This document shows, one piece after another, positions 1-64,000 of a DNA stretch of 64,000 nucleotides. The stretch is from Hermodice carunculata. Taxonomy: Eukaryota; Annelida; Polychaeta; Eunicida; Amphinomidae. Below the pieces are notes generated by a model. It was not told the origin of the DNA, searched no databases, and worked only from the letters and a program-made list of their open reading frames with translations. Every line of letters begins with the position of its first letter. Within the stretch, counting starts at the first letter, position 1. Made by a program: the position numbers and the translations under genes. The stretch lies in the NCBI GenBank assembly GCA_964020975.1, contig OZ026627.1:34516828-34580827 (forward strand). Direction: 5' to 3'.

Positions 1-242
1 AAAAACTGTGAAAATTTGAATATTTTCAATTTTACAATCATTTGAATGTTGAACAATAATACAGTGTCGTTTTGTGTTATAATGACAGCATCTGTTCCGT
101 GCAAAATGTTTCAGATATCTGAATACATCACACAAAGGAATTTGACTTTACATCCCTCAAAACTTAGTTAATTAAGTGAATATGCAGGATATTTGAGTTT
201 CATGATAATGAGGTTTCACTCTATTCCAAATGGAAGCTTTAC

Positions 243-487
243 TTAACCCTTAAAGTGCTAATCATGGCTATAGTCGTTTTCTCATTACCATTAAACATAT
301 AATGGTTAAAAGATTAAAGTTTCTCATGAAGATACCTTTCACTCAAACACCAGCAAGCCAAGCCTGGTCTACAGCACAAAGTAGTCTTTAGTCAACGGCT
401 TTCCTCAGAGCACTTTGCGCGCAATGTGCACAAAGTGCCTCAAGGAAAGCTGTTGACTCAGTCTTAAATCAGCTCTTTAAGGGTTAA
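243..487 (+). mobile_element. Hairpin MITE, TIR type A (full length)
   Basis: 245 bp between TTAACCCTTAAAGTGCTAAT and its inverted copy ending CTTTAAGGGTTAA. It contains the shared internal hairpin (GTCAACGGCTTTCCTC ... AAGGAAAGCTGTTGAC). No coding capacity; the flanking TTAA may be the target duplication. Five more type A copies in full or part lie in the window. Confidence 0.8.
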
Positions 488-714
488 TGTTTACTTCATC
501 TAAATTCTTGTGTGCTCAAACAAGTTAAAAGGGATATTGAATAATTAATCGATATAACCCAATAAAAGAGAAATCCTTGTTTTCAAAGATTACCAACATG
601 TATTCATGTTGTCCAAGGTCCTCAAAAGCAGATATGCATTTTCATGACCGATGAAGTAACACGGTACACAGATTATGAATGTCCTGAATTACCTGTAACA
701 AGGGCATTATAATG

Positions 715-833
715 TTAACTCTTAAAGCACTGATTAAGACTGAGTTAACAGCTTTCCTTTGGGCACTTTGTGACAAAGTGCCTCGAAGAAAGCTGTTGAC
801 TAAGACTACTTTCTGCTTTAGACTAGGCTTCCT
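715..833 (-). mobile_element. Hairpin MITE, type A, truncated
   Basis: It starts TTAACTCTTAAAGCACTGAT and carries the internal hairpin at about 743-801, in the opposite orientation to the copy at 243-487. The second half is missing; the sequence passes directly into the 40-bp minisatellite at about 834. Confidence 0.75.
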
Positions 834-1503
834 GGCATGTATGGGTGCTCACTGGTACATTACCTGTGGGGAGGGCATGTATGGGTGCTGACTAGTACAA
901 TACCTGTGGGGAGGGCATATATGTGTGCTGACTTCTACATTACCTGTGGGGAGGGCATGTATGGGTGCTGATTGCTATATTACCTGTGGGGAGGGCATGT
1001 ATGGGTGCTGATTGCTATATTACCTGTGGGGAGGGCATGTATGGGTGCTGATTGCTATATTACCTGTGGGGAGGGCATGTATGTGTGCTGATTGGTACAT
1101 TACCTGTGGGGAGGGCATGTATGGGTGCTCACTGGTACATTACCTGTGGGGAGGGCATGTGTGTGTGCTGACTAGTACAATACCTGTGGGGTGGGCATAT
1201 ATGTGTGCTGACTGGTACATTACCTGTGGGGAGGGCATGTATGTCTGCTGATTGGTATATTACCTGTGGGGAGGGCATGTATGTGTGCTGACTGGTGCAT
1301 TACCTGTGGGGAGGGCATGTATGTGTGCTGACTAGTACAATACCTGTAGGGTGGGCATATATGTGTGCTGACTGGTACATTACCTGTGGGGAGGGCATGT
1401 ATGTCTGCTGATTGGTATATTACCTGTGGGGAGGGCATGTATGTGTGCTGACTGGTACATTACCTGTGGGGAGGGCATATATGTGTGCTGACTGGTACAT
1501 TAC

Positions 1504-1530
<27 letters not shown>
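834..1530 (-). repeat. 40-bp minisatellite of tandem 5' splice sites
   Basis: About 17.4 copies of a 40-bp unit without a single indel: on the plus strand TACCTGTGGGG or a close variant recurs at 861, 901 and every 40 bp to 1501. On the gene (minus) strand each unit is the last 27 bp of exon 1504-1656 followed by the first 13 bp of its intron. All 17 keep CAG|GTA at the junction; variants after it are GTAATG, GTAATA and GTATTG. A 160-bp higher-order period is visible, units around 1171-1330 being nearly identical to 1331-1490. The left end is cut off against a MITE. Confidence 0.95.
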
Positions 1531-60712
<59,182 letters not shown>

Positions 60713-63700
60713 CTGTAAAAAACACAACACAATCAATCAGGCAGGTCACGTATACAATTCTGCATGGTGGTAGCACTTGCTTCCCTGGTAACATGACATT
60801 TTCAACCAATGAAAGAAGCTGGTTTTGTTTATCCCCCAGGTGTCTCCACTGATAATGTGGATACTAGGGGAAAGTTATCTGCAGTGCCACCTACAAAGGA
60901 CACACTGCAAGGACACACTGCATTATTTTTATGCCTTCAACATGATCTACTTTTCAACCATACCTGTAGTTTTATATTCACTGTTCCAGTAGATGGATGA
61001 CATGATTGAATGCATAGAACACCAATTCACAAATTTATTTGTCTCCTTCTGTGTGAAATTGTATTTTTTACCTTGAAATAAAAGAGGGACCCATTTTACT
61101 TGCATTTTTTCGTTTGTTTTGTTTTTGATTAATTGAGTTGACATCAACAGAACACATGAGAATGTGGAAAGTGATTACAATGTAATTCATTTTCATAGAT
61201 GTGCCCCACTTCTTTGGAAAAACAGGCACAATTTGAGTGTTTCTGCATAAAAAATTTTCAGTTTAACACATGATTTGACTGTCCCGTGTCTCAAAGTTGT
61301 TTTTAATGTGTTTTGATACACAACCTTATACATAGCTAGTATAAATGTAAGATTTAAATTTACCCCAGGATTGCTACTTTAAAATGTCCCCTTGAGATCA
61401 CAGCTAAAATGGCACTACATTCATCATCGTCAGTTCACACAAGTGAAAAATCGCAAAGAAAGATGAGCATAAAGATATTCCAGAATATCACAGATATTCA
61501 CTATAAACTAGAACAGTCGAATGTTGACAGCATCTACACCTCTTGCTCTGCATACAAGTGGGTACTGTGACCTTGAAAAAGGGGTCAAGGTCACCAAACG
61601 TAACCAGGTCAAGAAACAGTGTCAAGGTACAACTGAGATCAATTTACATTTGACAAGGCCAGTGAATTGTCAAATAATTTGCCCACAAGGATTCTCCCCC
61701 AGTTATAATTTTCTCCACTCGATTTACAAGCAAACTAAAAAGACAAAAACAAAAATCTATAAACATAAAAAAAAAATTGTGATGACTACCTGGAATTTAC
61801 TCATAAAAAGCGTAAGATTGATTTCTTCTCTGGTCCCCGGTTCTTACATGGCAAGTCATGCTGCATGTACGCTCCACTACGACATTTGCTACATCACTTG
61901 TCAGGCAATAGAAAAACCAGAGAACAAAAGGCCTTTATCACTGTGGCATGGAGTGAGCTGAATAAGAAAATTATATTTTCAGATTTCTCACAAAGAGGCC
62001 TTTCATACAAATATCAACATGTCTGCTTCGACATATTCCAGGTCAACATACCTGAGTCAATAGCTTTCCTTGGCATGGGTTGGCCCATTGTGCCCAACCT
62101 GCATCAAGGAAAGCTATTGACCTACGGTGTGCCATTATGAATGGTCACACATACAAATCTCCGCACAATGTTTTCTAGTTAGGAGAAATTTAAGTAAAAA
62201 CTTCCAGGCAGACAACAATTTACATCTGGGCACTTTTGGGCCATTTGAGGGGGAAAGGGTTCAGTCAGCTGTTTCCGTCTTCCTTGATCAATTATGCACT
62301 CGTATGACTTGTTAACTGTCTGACAGCCACAATAAAGACCTTTATCAACCCAAAATTCAGAATGAGATTGATCCATCCCCCATGTAAACTGGCTGAAACT
62401 GGTTGGTGGCCAAATGTCGTCTGCTTCAATGCTTTGGGCAGATTTCAACAGTGGAATCAGAAGTGAAGGTTGCCCTATCAAAATATCCTACCCTTGGTCA
62501 ACAGCTTCCAAGGGGCGAGTTTCACAACCAACCCTGGGAAAGCTGCTTATTCAGTCTTAATTCAAGGGGGGTGGGGGGGGGGGGGAAGGATGATACTATA
62601 ATATGCATCCTTGTTTGTAACAGAAGAGGTACAAAAGATTGTGACTGTCACCAAGGGTTCCCTACGGGTCTGGGCTGAAGCAAAAATTCCAAACTGAATG
62701 AAAAGCCAAAATGCCAGTAGACAATGACTACACATGTAAGTGATTCACTTCACCTCAGATTCATCGCATGAAAACAATTTTTTTTTTTGCAAAGAAAATT
62801 TTATCTGATGAAACACAACATGCCTACAAATTCTGGCACAAGAATAAAGCAAACTTCGACTGATTCTGCATATTGTTCTGCGTCCCACCGAGAGACCTCT
62901 ACTACAGTCAGTCCGATGAGTCACCTCCCAAAATACATTGATCAATACCTGGCATTAAACTTTCCTGTCTTCGTGCCTTCCAGGGAGCTGAATTTCAAAC
63001 AGATGATTATTTCAGAACAATATACACAAACACATAATCTATTTCTGTGGAGAACTATTACAGAATGCACAATGCTTCAAATGTAAGCCCTATTACCTGG
63101 TATGCAGCGACAGAATCAACATCATTGTGAAGCCATTAAGTATCAAATATACTGACTTTATTTTCCTCTATTTTAGCTTTTGTCCCACCTTGAAAACTAT
63201 GAAAGTACGGAAAAGTACACAACAGCATTCATGAGATTCTGTTATCTTCAGTTGTAAATTGAAGTTTTAGTGGAGACAGAACTTCAAATTTTACCTTTAA
63301 AATTAGTAGCCTTAAAAATAGTGCTACAGTCTATGTAGTCCAATGCCAGAGCACAGAGGTAAATAATCATATAATGGCTCTCCCTGCTCTTATGACATAA
63401 CCTCTCCGCAAATATTCCTCGTTACGTCAATCTCATTCTGCTGGACCGTGAGATAGGTTAATACAATGGGACTGTTAACCAAGCTTGCCATAATCAGCCT
63501 GCATTTGTAGATAGCCAGAATAGACTTGAGCTCCACTTTCCATAAGGCACACAAAAACATGCACGCTTCAAAATGTTCCACCTTAAACAAGATTAAAAAT
63601 TAAGAATTGAGAATTTGGTCAAATATTTTAAGACGGGACATAGCGTCTTTTTAATCACCACACCATAACCATATATTGCACTATCCAGCTAACTGACAGA

Positions 63701-64000
63701 TTCCTGTTGCCCATAGTTTACTTCTCAGATGCTTGAACGTGTGCCGTTTGACACAGAATGTGGCTTCACTTAGTCACATAAAACCCTGGGAGGTCACGAT
63801 GACATTTTAGCTGCAGAAAGTGCCGGGTGCATCAGAGCTGAACAGGTTTGATTTCCACTCGAATGTAATCAATAGTTTTTGCTGTGCACAGCATTCATCT
63901 CAACAATACCCCGCATCGCTGGTGGAACACAGGTCAAGGTGAGCATAAAACCAACTGAAAATTAAATAGATGGATCTGAGTTTAAGTCAGTACACACCAA
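60713..64000. other. Sequence upstream of exon A
   Basis: It should be another intron, because exon A begins with an acceptor. It contains one GTGACCTTGA...TCAAGGTCAC motif (61567-61594), hairpin MITE copies (62040-62261 and about 62390-62560) and homopolymer tracts. No first exon, promoter or CpG-rich region was recognised. Confidence 0.55.
62040..62261. mobile_element. Hairpin MITE, type C
   Basis: The hairpin is GAGTCAATAGCTTTCCTTGG ... CAAGGAAAGCTATTGAC, and the body includes CAGACAACAATTTACATCTG. The right end is CCATTTGAGGGGGAAAGGGTT. Confidence 0.72.

Larger units (their letters stand above)
1..833. other. Intronic sequence left of the last visible exon
   Basis: No exon was recognised on either strand. 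It holds a degenerate MITE related to that at 28164 (about 61-225, starting ACAGTGTCG and ending in AATGAGGTTTCACT), one full hairpin MITE (243-487) and half of a second (715-833). The rest is AT-rich and unassigned. Confidence 0.6.

Noticed and set aside
1012-1438. Open frames rich in W, G, C and Y at the left end
   Set aside because: They are translations of the 40-bp splice-donor minisatellite, with no start or homology.

Overview
The window is animal (metazoan) genomic DNA, not prokaryotic. Coding sequence occurs only as short exons with GT-AG borders, introns run from about 1 to 13 kb, and the rest is dense in small non-autonomous DNA transposons, minisatellites and microsatellites. The repeat style (TIR-bearing hairpin MITEs, tandem families built on a GTGACCTTG...CAAGGTCAC motif, LINE and mariner remnants) resembles marine invertebrates such as lophotrochozoans or invertebrate deuterostomes. 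I cannot fix the phylum from sequence alone.

Almost the whole window is one gene on the minus strand. It is an R3H/SUZ-domain protein of the R3HDM1/R3HDM2/ARPP21 (Drosophila encore) family. Read from high to low coordinates I place twelve coding exons: 60542-60712, 48701-48782, 46088-46232, 40655-40795, 27622-27721, 23497-23607, 22222-22262, 20489-20730, 18143-18298, 7238-7408, 5008-5249 and 1504-1656. All junction phases agree, and together they encode exactly 585 codons. The order is an N-terminal KVKVLVRSHALRE motif, a Ser-rich linker, the R3H domain split over two to three exons, a SUZ segment split over two, a Ser/Thr-rich linker with RPWSSTDS, a Pro/Ser-rich region, and a conserved IPAGSLIINPTTG-QPYLNPDGS block followed by low-complexity sequence. 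The start codon exon (right of 60712) and the 3' end (left of 1504) were not found and probably lie outside.

The introns hold the rest. Intron right of 5008: a deleted mariner transposase (about 3080-4060). Intron 7409-18142: degenerate minisatellites, several hairpin MITEs and a DIRS-like retroelement fossil (about 13340-14560) with a MITE inside it. Intron 27722-40654: a TGACCT-rich tandem array, a 45-bp minisatellite (32165-33160) and a MITE inserted in a microsatellite. Intron 48783-60541: another TGACCT tandem array, a 37-bp minisatellite, TA-rich microsatellites and a 5'-truncated LINE (58855-59874). At least two dozen short elements share the same internal hairpin but carry different terminal repeats.

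The most unusual observation is at the left end. Exon 1504-1656 ends in a 40-bp tandem array whose unit is 27 bp of exon end plus 13 bp of intron start. It therefore presents seventeen successive CAG|GTA 5' splice sites in perfect 40-bp register. A second minisatellite abuts the 5' splice site of the R3H exon at 46088.
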